From Microvirga lupini (GTDB lineage: Bacteria > Pseudomonadota > Alphaproteobacteria > Rhizobiales > Beijerinckiaceae): a stretch of DNA of 64,000 nt. Location: the NCBI GenBank assembly GCA_000517005.1, contig KI911965.1, positions 17,397-81,396 on the forward strand, read 5' to 3'. A program made the position numbers and the translations under genes. Under the pieces are notes generated by a model. The model saw nothing but the letters and a program-made list of their open reading frames with translations, was not told where the DNA came from and searched no databases. Position 1 is the stretch's first letter, and each line of letters begins with the position of its first letter. Below, one piece after another: positions 36,576 to 45,584 of the stretch.

Positions 36576-37010
36576 ATGAATAAGCTCCAGTTAGAAGCCT
36601 TCCTGCCTTACAGGCTTAACCGCATCGCCGCGGCGGTCTCGCAGGACTTCCGGTCCGTCTACGGTCCGCACCATGACCTGACGATTCCGGAATGGCGGGT
36701 GCTGGCAACCCTCGGTCAGTTCGAGGAGATGAGTGCCAAGGAGATCGGCCAGCACTCATCCATGCACAAGACCAAGGTCAGCCGGGCCGTGCGAGCCCTG
36801 GAGGAGCGGCGCTGGCTCAAGCGCCGCGAAAGCGTAGAAGATCGACGAGAGGAGATTCTGACGCTCACGGCACTCGGCCGGAAGGTCTATGGGGATATCG
36901 TGCCAAAGGCAGTGGCGTTCGAACGCCGCATCCTGGACGAGTTCGGTCCCCAGGCCATGCCGCTCCTCGCTGCACTGGAGCGGCTTGAGCATATTTTCGG
37001 AGTGCGTTGA
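36576..37010 (+). CDS. MarR-family regulator of the homogentisate operon
   Basis: A 144-residue winged-HTH regulator with FEEMSAKEIGQHSSMHKTKV as recognition region and the wing ERRWLKRRESVEDRREEILT. The ATG at 36576 is chosen since the frame start at 36534 coincides with the operator palindrome. It is divergent from hmgA, so control of hmgA-fahA-maiA and of itself is inferred. Many MarR repressors of aromatic pathways respond to the pathway substrate. Confidence 0.85.
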   Translation: MNKLQLEAFLPYRLNRIAAAVSQDFRSVYGPHHDLTIPEWRVLATLGQFEEMSAKEIGQHSSMHKTKVSRAVRALEERRWLKRRESVEDRREEILTLTALGRKVYGDIVPKAVAFERRILDEFGPQAMPLLAALERLEHIFGVR

Positions 37011-37037
37011 TGTCGGAACCGCTCGGGTTCCGACATC
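37009..37037. terminator. Bidirectional terminator hairpin
   Basis: Perfect 12-base arms (GATGTCGGAACC and GGTTCCGACATC) with a 5-base loop, starting inside the marR stop codon and lying between the convergent marR and binding-protein genes. Confidence 0.7.
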
Positions 37038-37053
37038 GTGCTGACGATGAGGT

Positions 37054-37911
37054 TCAGCGGGGCGTGACGTCGAAGCCGAAATATTTCGTCGAGAGCTTCT
37101 CGATCGTCCCATCGGCCTTCGCTTCGGTGATGGCCTTGTCGAACATGGCCTTCAGCTCCGGATCGCTCTTGCGCAAACCGACCGAGCTTCCGCGTCCGAG
37201 CATGCCGCCCTGGAAGCGCGGTCCGACGAGCGTCATCTCCTCGTTGCCGACTTTCGCCGCAGCGCCGGACAGGTAGGCGGTCGACGCCATGATCACATCG
37301 ATGCGTCCGGCCGTGAGATCGAGGTCGTGCTGCTCCGTGGTCTTGTATTCTCGAATTTCAGCCGTGCCCTTCAGGTACTTGTCGAGGAAGTTCGCCGCGA
37401 TCGACGATCCCTGCACACCGATGGTCTTGCCCTTCAGAATCGGCTTCAGCTCCTCGACCGCAGCGGCGGCGCCCGCTTCATTGGTCGCCAGCGAGAAGAC
37501 CTTGCCGTTCAGGGGCATGTTTGCCAGCGGGCTCGACTTGAGGATCGCGAAGGTCTGACCGGTCGTGCCATAGGGCTGGGTGAAGGCCATCACCTCTTCA
37601 CGCTTGGCGGTCGCCGACATGCCGGCCATGATCGCATCGAACTTGCCGGCATTCAGTGCTGGGATGATGCCGTCGAAGGACTGCGCCTCGATCGTGCATT
37701 CGACCTTCATGCGCTTACAGAGATCCTTGTAGAGATCGATCTCGAAACCATCGAGCGTGCCGTCCGGCTTGGTGAAGTTCCAGGGCGCGAAGGCCCCTTC
37801 TGTTGCGATGCGGACCTTCGTCCAGGTCTTCTCCTGCGCCATCGCGCTTGTCCCAAGCGCGAGCGTTGCGCCGGTGAGCGCGAACGCCAAGATCTTGCCG
37901 ATGGTCTTCAT
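37054..37911 (-). CDS. Amino-acid ABC substrate-binding protein (family 3)
   Basis: A 285-residue periplasmic protein: signal peptide ILAFALTGATLALGTSAMA, then RIATEGAFAPWNFTKPDGTL, GFEIDLYKDLCKRMKVECTI, and FDGIIPALNAGKFDAIMAGM. This is the lysine/arginine/ornithine/opine-type binding-protein family. No permease or ATPase is next to it in the window; the neighbouring upstream gene is an amidohydrolase, 74 bases away. A possible ligand is an N-acylated or modified amino acid. GAGGAAAGACC precedes the ATG. Confidence 0.88.
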   Translation of the reverse strand: MKTIGKILAFALTGATLALGTSAMAQEKTWTKVRIATEGAFAPWNFTKPDGTLDGFEIDLYKDLCKRMKVECTIEAQSFDGIIPALNAGKFDAIMAGMSATAKREEVMAFTQPYGTTGQTFAILKSSPLANMPLNGKVFSLATNEAGAAAAVEELKPILKGKTIGVQGSSIAANFLDKYLKGTAEIREYKTTEQHDLDLTAGRIDVIMASTAYLSGAAAKVGNEEMTLVGPRFQGGMLGRGSSVGLRKSDPELKAMFDKAITEAKADGTIEKLSTKYFGFDVTPR

Positions 37912-37985
37912 GGTCTTTCCTCTGTTGATGATGAGCGAGCGTGTCGGGCTCGAACGGGTACAGGTTGGTAGAATGGCGCGGACCG

Positions 37986-39425
37986 CTATGCCAAGGCTTG
38001 GTGTTCCTTCACGGCGACAGGTGGGTCGACGTCATCCGGAATGGGATTGACGAAAGGCGTGCCGGCCAGCCGCTCGCGAAAATCGGCCCTGGCCTCTTCG
38101 ATCAGGGCCGGGTTGCAGAAGAGATCGACGGCCGTGCCGGCCATCACCTTCGCCGCATGTTCCATGCCCTTGTGGGCCGCAGGCGCCTTTCCCTGCGCCA
38201 CGAGCTGCCAGGAATGGCCGGGCGTGCCCACGGCGTAGGTGGCGCCACGCATCTGAACGGTCGGGACCACCCAGCTGACGGTGCCGACATCGGTGGAACC
38301 CACCAGCGTTCCGTCCCCGCTCTCGGGCGGGAAGATCGTATCGCACAAAGGGACGCCCATACGCGGCTTCAACCCGAAGCGAAGAAAGGATGATTTGATG
38401 TCCTCATCCGTCAGCGTCTTCTGGATCTCTGCCGCGAAGGTCTTGTCCTGCTCGTCGAACACGGGAGGCCCGAGCCGCTCCAGGTTCTGGTGCATCAGCT
38501 GCTCGAGAGGCGTGTTGCCGACGAGATTGGCATCGCCGCTGACGATCTCGCTGCGGACGGAGGTCTCCGTCATGAGTGCCGCGCCCTCGGCAATCTTCCT
38601 CACCCGGTGCAGCAATCCCTGCATCTCCGGCAAGTCGCGCGCGCGGATCAGATAGCGCACGGTTGCGTTGGCCTGCACCACATTCGGCGCCGAGCCCCCC
38701 GTGTCGGTGATGGCATAGTGGATGCGTGCCGTGCTCGGCATATGCTCGCGCATATAATTGACGCCGACATTCATCAGCTCCACCGCATCAAGCGCGCTTC
38801 GTCCCAGATGTGGCGAAGCCGCCGCGTGGGAGGCCCTTCCGCTGAAATGGAAATTGATCTCGTTGCAGGCGAGAGAGATCGGATTGTTGACGCCCGCGAA
38901 GGGGGCCGGATGCCAGGAGATGGCGATGTCGACGTCGTCGAAAACCCCTGCCCGGACCATGAAGCCCTTCGCGGACCCTCCCTCCTCGGCCGGACAGCCA
39001 TAGTAGCGGACGCGCCCCTTGAGGCCGTGTGCTTCCAAGTAATTCTTCACGGCCGTGGCGGCCATCAATGAGCCGCTGCCGAGCAGGTTATGTCCGCAGC
39101 CATGGCCATTGCCGCCCTCGACAAGCGGCTTCTGCTCCGCCACCCCTGCGACCTGGCTCAGACCCGGCAGAGCATCGTACTCACCGAGAATGGCAATGAC
39201 CGGTCCACCCTCGCCCGCCTCTCCCATGACGGCGGTTGGAATGCCGGCAACGTTACGGGTGATCCGAAAACCCTGCTGCTCGAGAACGGCCGCGTGCTCA
39301 GCGCAGGAGCGGTGCTCCTCGTAATTGAGTTCCGGCATGTCCCAAATGCGATCGCTGAGGTCGAAGAAGACCTTCCGCTTGGCTTCCACCAGTTCCCAAA
39401 CTTCAGAGGCATTTTTTCCCGACAC
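37986..39425 (-). CDS. M20-family amidohydrolase, AbgB-like
   Basis: A 479-residue metallopeptidase-type amidohydrolase. The start of the family is clear (DRIWDMPELNYEEHRSCAEH; LGEYDALPGLSQVAGV), with the metal motif GHGCGHNLLGSGSLMAATAV, EEGGSAKGFMVRAGVFDDVD and HFSGRASHAAASPHLGRSAL. It resembles the AbgB subunit of p-aminobenzoyl-glutamate hydrolase. It likely cleaves an amide and gives an amino acid or aromatic acid in the cytoplasm. It lies upstream of the binding-protein gene and divergent from the GntR gene. Confidence 0.88.
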   Translation of the reverse strand: MSGKNASEVWELVEAKRKVFFDLSDRIWDMPELNYEEHRSCAEHAAVLEQQGFRITRNVAGIPTAVMGEAGEGGPVIAILGEYDALPGLSQVAGVAEQKPLVEGGNGHGCGHNLLGSGSLMAATAVKNYLEAHGLKGRVRYYGCPAEEGGSAKGFMVRAGVFDDVDIAISWHPAPFAGVNNPISLACNEINFHFSGRASHAAASPHLGRSALDAVELMNVGVNYMREHMPSTARIHYAITDTGGSAPNVVQANATVRYLIRARDLPEMQGLLHRVRKIAEGAALMTETSVRSEIVSGDANLVGNTPLEQLMHQNLERLGPPVFDEQDKTFAAEIQKTLTDEDIKSSFLRFGLKPRMGVPLCDTIFPPESGDGTLVGSTDVGTVSWVVPTVQMRGATYAVGTPGHSWQLVAQGKAPAAHKGMEHAAKVMAGTAVDLFCNPALIEEARADFRERLAGTPFVNPIPDDVDPPVAVKEHQALA

Positions 39426-39507
39426 GCGCAGCCCTTCCCTCGCACCATCCCGTCTGAAACTGCATGTCCTGGAGCTTCAGCGATTGGAGCGTTGAATGTT
39501 TGCCAAA

Positions 39508-39519
39508 ATTGGTACCAAT
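39508..39519. promoter_or_regulatory. ATTGGTACCAAT operator candidate
   Basis: A perfect 12-base palindrome in the 208-base divergent region between amidohydrolase and GntR genes, 83 bases before the amidohydrolase start. Its size fits GntR/FCD operators, which typically have TTGGTnnACCAA-like arms. A related block sits at 32319-32335. Confidence 0.55.
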
Positions 39520-39633
39520 ATGATGCACGCCTGCCGGAGGGATGCAAGGGGAGGCTTGGCAATTGATTTTGCATTCATCTCGCTTCTACCTAAGGAAGGA
39601 GCAAAGCCAGCCCATGGAACGTGACCACATTAC

Positions 39634-40266
39634 ATGACCACGATGGATACCCCCCTGAAGGCTTGGATGACTGTCGCCGATCTGATCGCGCGCGATGTGC
39701 GCGCCGGCGCCTTCGCCCCAGGCACGTGGCTGAAGCAGATCGATCTGGAGCATCGTTACGGATTTGGCCGCTCTGATATCCGACGTGCGCTCGACTATCT
39801 CGCGCAGAAGCGGCTGGTGCAGCACGTCCCCAATCGGGGATACCACGTCTTTCTGCCGGACAGCGACCAGACGGCCCACATTCTCGAGCTCCGCGTCATT
39901 CTCGAAACGGCTGCCGTCGACAGCATCGTGGCCAATGCGACGCCCGCTGCAATCGAGCGAATAGACGCTCTCGCCCGCAAGTTCGACGAGATGATTCTCC
40001 ACGGCACGGTCCTGGATCAATACGAGGCGAACCTCGCCTTTCACCGCGAGCTTCTCAGCCTGTGCTCCAATCCGGAACTATTCAATCTTGTGACGGATCT
40101 GCGCAGCAGGACATCGTCCGCATTGGCCGGGCAATGGAGCACGCGGGCTCGCGTTGAGCAATCGAGCCGCGAACATCATGCCATGATCAAGGCGCTCCAC
40201 GCGCGGGACGCGCAACAGCTTAAAGACATCATCACGCTGCATATCCGTCAACCGAAGGGCCAGTGA
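39634..40266 (+). CDS. GntR-family regulator (FCD subfamily)
   Basis: A 210-residue protein: N-terminal GntR winged HTH (LIARDVRAGAFAPGTWLKQI, FGRSDIRRALDYLAQKRLVQ), then an FCD effector domain (LELRVILETAAVDSIVANAT, FHRELLSLCSNPELFNLVTD, HHAMIKALHARDAQQLKDII) with the histidines usually involved in metal or acid binding. An ATG at 39643 is an alternative start. Divergent from the amidohydrolase; it probably controls that operon through the palindrome between them. Confidence 0.88.
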   Translation: MTTMDTPLKAWMTVADLIARDVRAGAFAPGTWLKQIDLEHRYGFGRSDIRRALDYLAQKRLVQHVPNRGYHVFLPDSDQTAHILELRVILETAAVDSIVANATPAAIERIDALARKFDEMILHGTVLDQYEANLAFHRELLSLCSNPELFNLVTDLRSRTSSALAGQWSTRARVEQSSREHHAMIKALHARDAQQLKDIITLHIRQPKGQ

Positions 40267-40289
40267 GTGGCTGAGGCAGCCTGTGGGGA

Positions 40290-40979
40290 TCATACCCCGG
40301 AGACAATGTGCCGTATGTTCCGGCCCTCAACGAAGGCCTCGAGCGTCGCCCCGAGCCTGCCGACGTCCTTCAGATAGGGAAACGTATTATGCCCCGTTTC
40401 CAACTCGATGACGTCTGTATGGGGAAATTCGCTCAACCGGCGCGCCACATCCATATCGAATGCATTCTGCTTCCCGACCAGAACCGTGATCGCGCTTTTG
40501 GAATTTGCGGAGAGAATGGGCGTCAGATCTCCGCATTCGATCCGCGTATCCTTCAAATGCCGAACGCTCAGGCTGTTTGGCGTGTTCAGTACATATTCCG
40601 GAGCAGAAGCCAAGATGCGATCGGCTCCAATGCCGACGCCGATGCCCAGGGCCGGGAAGCCCCCCATCGAGTGCCCCAGGCACAGAACTTCGTGGTCGGC
40701 GAATTTCGATCTCACGCCCTGAAGAAATGCAAGGAGCCCCGAATAGGAGGAAGCCACACCCGGAACTCCGGTCTGATACCATTCATTCAGGCCCGGATTC
40801 AGAAAGAGTTTTTTGCAGTCGACATTGCGCAGGAAGCTCGAATGCGAGCGCGTTCCAAGTTGCTGGTTGATATAGGCGAAAACAATCAGAAGCTTTTTGG
40901 AATCGGAATTGGGCTCGAAAATGAGATGGCCCGAGTTTTGGATAACAATCGATTCAGCCCCTATCACCTCATGCAACAT
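40290..40979 (-). CDS. Alpha/beta-hydrolase-fold protein
   Basis: A 229-residue protein with the nucleophile elbow CLGHSMGGFPALGIG (Ser near residue 103), and a late TGHNTFPYL that may supply the histidine. An acid candidate lies in NAFDMDVARR. It is soluble, with no signal peptide. Similar hydrolases of unknown substrate occur around bacterial surface-polysaccharide loci. Convergent with the GntR gene. Only a weak ribosome site precedes the ATG at 40979. Confidence 0.7.
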   Translation of the reverse strand: MLHEVIGAESIVIQNSGHLIFEPNSDSKKLLIVFAYINQQLGTRSHSSFLRNVDCKKLFLNPGLNEWYQTGVPGVASSYSGLLAFLQGVRSKFADHEVLCLGHSMGGFPALGIGVGIGADRILASAPEYVLNTPNSLSVRHLKDTRIECGDLTPILSANSKSAITVLVGKQNAFDMDVARRLSEFPHTDVIELETGHNTFPYLKDVGRLGATLEAFVEGRNIRHIVSGV

Positions 40980-41240
40980 CGTAAGACCAATCCTTCACAA
41001 CGCTCATCGCCTGTTTCCAGCCCATACTTCATTTCCATCGCATGGTATCTCGACCACACTCAGCTCCGCCCTTAGTCTCGCGTCTGCAGCCGTAGGGAAC
41101 GAGACATGAGGCCCATCGACACTTGAAACTCCGGTATCGTGCTGCCATGAGTCCGCACGATACCAGCCTGTCACGTTAGTCAAAGGACAAGGGATACTTC
41201 ACTACGAATCAGGGGGAAGCAGATGCACCAAGCGATCGGA

Positions 41241-41867
41241 TCATTCGTCTGAGACTACGTCTCGATAACGAACGGCATTGCTCCATGCCTGTTCGATTCG
41301 CTTGAGAGTCCGAAACGTGGTCTCAAGATCGTGCATTTCCGACTCATTGCGCGCGACAAGTTGATGATATGCTCTGTCGTTCCGCCTGATCATGTCACAC
41401 AACTCACGTCCCTTGTCGGACAGCCTGATGCGAGCGGATCTGCGATCCCGCTCTGAAGCGGTGCGAATGACATACTCGGCTTCCACAAGCCGCTTGAGAC
41501 TGTAAGACGCGTTCGACCCGAGATAGTAGCCGCGCTCGATCAAATCACGAACCGACAGTTCGCTCGATCCGATCGTGAACAACATCATCACCTGTGATGG
41601 GCTCAGGTCATCAATGCCGGCTTCGATCAGGTCGGCCCGCACGAGGTCGAGCGAACGACGATGCAATCTCTCAATCACACGAACGATTTCGATATGGCTG
41701 ATGCCTGCCGGTTCCGACTGAGGCGCCACATGGACCTCCGCTCGGCTCGTGTGCTCGTCACTCCGCCGATACAAGGCCTGCAGCGTAGCATGCAGATTGG
41801 TCTCCGGCTCATCATGCGCGACAATCCAAGGCAAGGAGTTCGATATATTTTGCATGCTATACCCCAT
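41241..41867 (-). CDS. MarR-family regulator, LdtR-like
   Basis: A 208-residue winged-HTH protein. The DNA-binding part is LSPSQVMMLFTIGSSELSVR, then GYYLGSNASYSLKRLVEAEY and RTASERDRRSARIRLSDKGR. It has an extra N-terminal arm and a C-terminal helical part, as in the LdtR-type regulators of Hyphomicrobiales as I recall them; confident only to MarR level. The start is at 41867 or an ATG at 41855. It is divergent from the type I secretion gene and a long perfect palindrome lies just before it, so autoregulation and control of the secretion locus are likely. Confidence 0.82.
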   Translation of the reverse strand: MGYSMQNISNSLPWIVAHDEPETNLHATLQALYRRSDEHTSRAEVHVAPQSEPAGISHIEIVRVIERLHRRSLDLVRADLIEAGIDDLSPSQVMMLFTIGSSELSVRDLIERGYYLGSNASYSLKRLVEAEYVIRTASERDRRSARIRLSDKGRELCDMIRRNDRAYHQLVARNESEMHDLETTFRTLKRIEQAWSNAVRYRDVVSDE

Positions 41868-42123
41868 TATCTATCAAATAAATTAGTTCGAATTTCGAAC
41901 TAATTTAGCATCTCTCCTGGCGATGGCAGTTTATCCAAATAGTAAATTGGATAAATCTAAGAACCCTTATTGTTGTTTCCTCTGCCCGAGAATTTTTTAT
42001 TGTTCATCGAATCATACTTTATGGGTAGACGTTCTACCATCTGTGTTTCATAAATCCCTTCGAACAACTTTTAGGCAAAAATTAGATCCGTCGTACCATT
42101 GCCTCTTTTGGAGTCACTCCTGC
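41868..42123. other. Divergent control region of the secretion locus
   Basis: 256 AT-rich bases holding the MarR operator (41880-41906) and the long leader of the exporter gene. The exporter frame extends upstream as 67 extra codons, but these look non-coding. Confidence 0.5.
41880..41906. promoter_or_regulatory. 27-base perfect operator palindrome
   Basis: AAATTAGTTCGA-ATT-TCGAACTAATTT: twelve-base perfect arms and a 3-base spacer, 13-39 bases before the MarR start. The core TTCGAATTTCGAA recurs with one change at 45310-45322, before the RTX gene. Confidence 0.75.
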
Positions 42124-43845
42124 ATGAAGACAACGGCCAATCCAGAAGCTGCCGCCATCATCCACCAGGCGCGCAAAGCGTTTGCAACCGGAGTCGTCTA
42201 TGCCGCCGCTCTGAGTGCCGTCATCAACGTGCTTCAGTTGACAGTTCCTCTCTTCATGCTGCAGGTCCATGACCGTGTTGTGAACAGTCAGAGCACGGAC
42301 ACGCTGATCATGCTGATCATCGTCTCCGCCATTGGCTTGGCAGTCTATTGCATTCTCGATTACGTGCGCGCCCTTACCTATCAGGTCATGGCGAGCAAGC
42401 TGATCAGGAAGCTTAACCTCCCAGTCTTGGAAGCCGCGATATCGGCCTCTGTAACAAAGGGCATCTCGAAGTCAGGTCAAGCAATCCGCGACCTCAACGA
42501 CATACGATCATTCATCGTCGGAAGCGCCATCAGCGTTCCGCTGGAGGCCTTCTGGGCTCCCATCTTCCTCGTCGTCCTGTTCGCGCTCCATTGGCTTTAC
42601 GGCCTGGTGGCGCTGATTTCAGCAGTCATCATCATCTCTCTCAGCCTGTTATCGGATTTCTTAACGCGCAGAGCCATGAAGCGCGCCAATGAGTCGTCCG
42701 TGCACAATATCGGCGAAATCAGCGGCACCCTCCGCCATGCGGAGGCGATCGAAGCCATGGGAATGCTCCCCGCACTCTCGGAGCGCTGGCGTCAATCGCA
42801 ATTGCATACGCAGGGTCTTCTGGACGTCATGACCCGCCGGAGCCGCGCCATGGCATCCGTCACCCGCACCTGCCGATATGCCATGCAGATTGCCGTTCTG
42901 TCGGTCGGCGCAATCCTGGTGATCCGTCAGGAGGCGAGCCCGGGATCGATGGTGGCCTCGAGCATCATCATGGGCCGCATGCTCCTGCCCTTCGACTCGA
43001 TGGTCGACGGTTGGCGGCAATGGGTTCTGGCGATCTCCGCCTGGAAGAACGTGGGCGATCTCATCGAGAACCAGGCACCCAAGCGCGAAACCAAGCCGAC
43101 GCCACGGACCCAGGGCGAGCTTACGGTCGACCGGCTGGTCTATGCCCCTCCAGGCTTCGACGTGCCTGTGCTCAAGGGGCTGTCGTTCTCCCTGTCGCCA
43201 GGCGAGGTGCTCGGCATCGTCGGCCCATCGGCGGCCGGCAAGTCCACCTTGGCGCGCGCGCTGATCGGAGTGACCAAACCCACATCCGGCGGCGTCTATC
43301 TCGACGGCAACAACGTTTATCTCTGGGAGCGCAATTCGTTCGGCGACATGGTCGGATACTTGCCGCAGAGCGTCTCGCTTCTTGATGGAACGATCCGCGA
43401 CAACATTGCCCGGATGCGGGATTCCGATCCGCGCTTGGTGCTGGAGGCCGCCCGGCTCGCCGATGTTCATGAAATGATCGGGCGTCTGCCCCTCGGATAC
43501 GACACGCCCTTGGGAGACGGCGGCTATGCCCTGTCCGGCGGACAGCGACAGCGGATCGGGTTGGCTCGGGCAGTCTACGGCAAGCCGCGCCTGATCGTGC
43601 TCGACGAGCCGAATTCGAATCTCGACACCGATGGCGAACGGGCGCTCGTGCGCACCATCGAGACCCTGCGCGCCGACGGGGCGATCATCATCCTGATCGC
43701 CCACCGCCCCTCCGTCATGCAGGCGGCCGACAAGCTCATGGTCCTGCAGGAGGGCAGAATCAGCCAATTCGGCCCGCGGACCTCGGTCGTCAGCTCGATT
43801 ACCCCCGGCGAGAAACCGGTTGCTGCCGTGAAAGGAAGCGCATGA
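42124..43845 (+). CDS. Type I secretion ABC transporter/ATPase (PrtD/HasD family)
   Basis: A 573-residue half-transporter. N-terminal six-helix membrane domain (YAAALSAVINVLQLTVPLFM, LQVHDRVVNSQSTDTLIMLI), then an ATPase: Walker A GPSAAGKST near residue 366, signature LSGGQRQRIGLARAVYG near 470, Walker B LIVLDEPNSNLD near 490 and the H-loop AHRPSVM. The order and size match the exporters of proteases, lipases and the HasA hemophore. It drives one-step export with the HlyD partner and an outer-membrane TolC, not present here. The ATG at 42124 is chosen with GGAG upstream; the next gene overlaps by ATGA. Confidence 0.93.
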   Translation: MKTTANPEAAAIIHQARKAFATGVVYAAALSAVINVLQLTVPLFMLQVHDRVVNSQSTDTLIMLIIVSAIGLAVYCILDYVRALTYQVMASKLIRKLNLPVLEAAISASVTKGISKSGQAIRDLNDIRSFIVGSAISVPLEAFWAPIFLVVLFALHWLYGLVALISAVIIISLSLLSDFLTRRAMKRANESSVHNIGEISGTLRHAEAIEAMGMLPALSERWRQSQLHTQGLLDVMTRRSRAMASVTRTCRYAMQIAVLSVGAILVIRQEASPGSMVASSIIMGRMLLPFDSMVDGWRQWVLAISAWKNVGDLIENQAPKRETKPTPRTQGELTVDRLVYAPPGFDVPVLKGLSFSLSPGEVLGIVGPSAAGKSTLARALIGVTKPTSGGVYLDGNNVYLWERNSFGDMVGYLPQSVSLLDGTIRDNIARMRDSDPRLVLEAARLADVHEMIGRLPLGYDTPLGDGGYALSGGQRQRIGLARAVYGKPRLIVLDEPNSNLDTDGERALVRTIETLRADGAIIILIAHRPSVMQAADKLMVLQEGRISQFGPRTSVVSSITPGEKPVAAVKGSA

Positions 43846-45230
43846 AAAAGCGTTCGAACATTGTGGAACGGACTGCGCCCGTACCCGCGACCTATATGGC
43901 CGTGAATGTCGAAACCGCACGAGACCGGTTCAGGGAACGGGACTTGCGTGAGCCCTCCTATCGCGGACCGGTGATTGCCGGCTTGGCGACGATCTTCCTT
44001 GGCCTCGGCGGTCTTACGACATGGGCGTTCTCGGCACACCTGGACAGCGCCGCGATTGCCACGGCGACCGTCGTGGTCGATTCCAAGCGCAAGACCATCA
44101 GCCATCTCGAGGGCGGTATCCTCAAGACGCTGCTCGTCCATGAGGGAGAAGTCGTGAAGGCGGGACAATCCCTGCTGCGCCTCGACGACACGAGAGCGAA
44201 GGCGGAACTCGAGCAGTTGCGTTCCAAGCGGATCGGTCTCGAGGCGCGGCTTGTGCGTCTGCGGGCCGAGCAGGCCGGCCTGCCCGACCTCAGCTTTCCC
44301 GAGAATCTGCTTCAGGCCGGAGGACCGACGGCAGAGGAGATCCTGAAAGCCGAACGAAAGTTCTTCCTGGCAAGGCGCGAGATGTTCGAGCGTCGCGTCG
44401 ACATCCAGAGAAAGACTATCGAGCAGCAGGTGGCCGAACTTCAGGCCGTGAAGTCTCAAACCGAGGCGAATACGCGGCAATCGGAGTTGCTCGACCGGGA
44501 ACTCAAGGCCATCGCAAGCCTCGTCGAGAAGGGCTATGCGCCACGCCCACGCTTGACGGAAATGCAGACCCGCGAAAGTCAACTCCAGGGCGATGCCGGC
44601 GAGCTCCTCTCCCGCAAGGCGAAGGCGGAACAGGCCAAGGCTGCGGCAGAACTCGAGATCCTTTCCCTCGGCAACGACTTTCAGCAGCAGGTTGCCTCCG
44701 ATATTCAAACTGCCCAACTCGAACTGGCCGATACGCTCGGACGTATCGATGCTGCGACCGATGTCCTGCGCCGTGTCGAGGTCGTTTCTCCGGAGCGAGG
44801 GGTGGTGACCAATATCCGCTCCCATACGGTGGGCAGCGTCATTGCTGCGGGTCAACCGATCCTCGACATCGTGCCGGAGAATGAACCCTTGATCGTCGAG
44901 GCGAAGATCGGCCTGCGGGACGTCGATTCCGTTCACGTCGGAGCACCGGTCCAGATTCGCCTGACTGCCTACAATAGCCGCAGCACGCCACCGCTCGCGG
45001 GAAAGCTGACCTATCTTTCGGCCGACCAGCAGATGGACGACCGCAACAATTATGCCTATTTCGTCGCGCGCGCCGAAATCGAGCCGGAAAGCCTCAAGGC
45101 GAATCCCAAGACGGTTCTCTATCCTGGCATGCCGGCAGAGGTCCTCATCATCAACAAGCCCAGGCGCGCCATCGACTACCTGCTGGCCCCCATCACCGAA
45201 AGCTTCGATCGCGCGTTCCGAGAGGAATAG
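43842..45230 (+). CDS. HlyD-family type I secretion adaptor
   Basis: A 462-residue membrane fusion protein. One membrane helix (IAGLATIFLGLGGLTTWAFS, about residues 45-65), a lipoyl-like domain (SHLEGGILKTLLVHEGEVVK, AGQSLLRLDD), a long periplasmic coiled coil (residues 115-300; RRVDIQRKTIEQQVAELQAV), then the second barrel half (VVSPERGVVTNIRSHTVGSV, PGMPAEVLI). It bridges the inner-membrane exporter to a TolC-like channel. Its start overlaps the ABC gene stop by 4 bases, so the pair is translationally coupled. Confidence 0.92.
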   Translation: MKKRSNIVERTAPVPATYMAVNVETARDRFRERDLREPSYRGPVIAGLATIFLGLGGLTTWAFSAHLDSAAIATATVVVDSKRKTISHLEGGILKTLLVHEGEVVKAGQSLLRLDDTRAKAELEQLRSKRIGLEARLVRLRAEQAGLPDLSFPENLLQAGGPTAEEILKAERKFFLARREMFERRVDIQRKTIEQQVAELQAVKSQTEANTRQSELLDRELKAIASLVEKGYAPRPRLTEMQTRESQLQGDAGELLSRKAKAEQAKAAAELEILSLGNDFQQQVASDIQTAQLELADTLGRIDAATDVLRRVEVVSPERGVVTNIRSHTVGSVIAAGQPILDIVPENEPLIVEAKIGLRDVDSVHVGAPVQIRLTAYNSRSTPPLAGKLTYLSADQQMDDRNNYAYFVARAEIEPESLKANPKTVLYPGMPAEVLIINKPRRAIDYLLAPITESFDRAFREE

Positions 45231-45584
45231 AGCAAGTCTTTTGGTCCCTCTCGATTTGCTGGCAGATCCAACTGACGAGAGGCGGCGAACCCCGCCTCTC
45301 AAAAACTGTTTCGACTTTCGAAACAACTTGCCGCCATTTCAAAAATATATTTGAACAATATAAATACAATAATAGCGTATCTATATTATGAAGTCGCTAC
45401 TCCAGGAAAATACTACTTTAGGATTTACAAGAACTATCTAGTGTTTTACTTAACGTGACGCCGGGATAACCGCAGTACATGCCCATCCCGGGAATCTCCT
45501 TGCGCAGATGGCGCTTCATTTTGGCTCGAACATGCAACCGGGTTCGTAGCGGTTTGCCCGGTTCTGACAATAAGGATGAGAGAC
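45231..45584. other. AT-rich leader before the RTX gene
   Basis: 354 bases without a gene, AT-rich in the middle. It contains the operator-like palindrome at 45308-45324 and so probably a separate promoter for the RTX gene, which would be made in larger amount than its exporter. Confidence 0.5.
45308..45324. promoter_or_regulatory. Second copy of the MarR operator core
   Basis: GTTTCGA-CTT-TCGAAAC, seven-base perfect arms with a 3-base spacer. Its centre TTCGACTTTCGAA differs at one of 13 bases from the core of the palindrome at 41887-41899. Confidence 0.6.
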
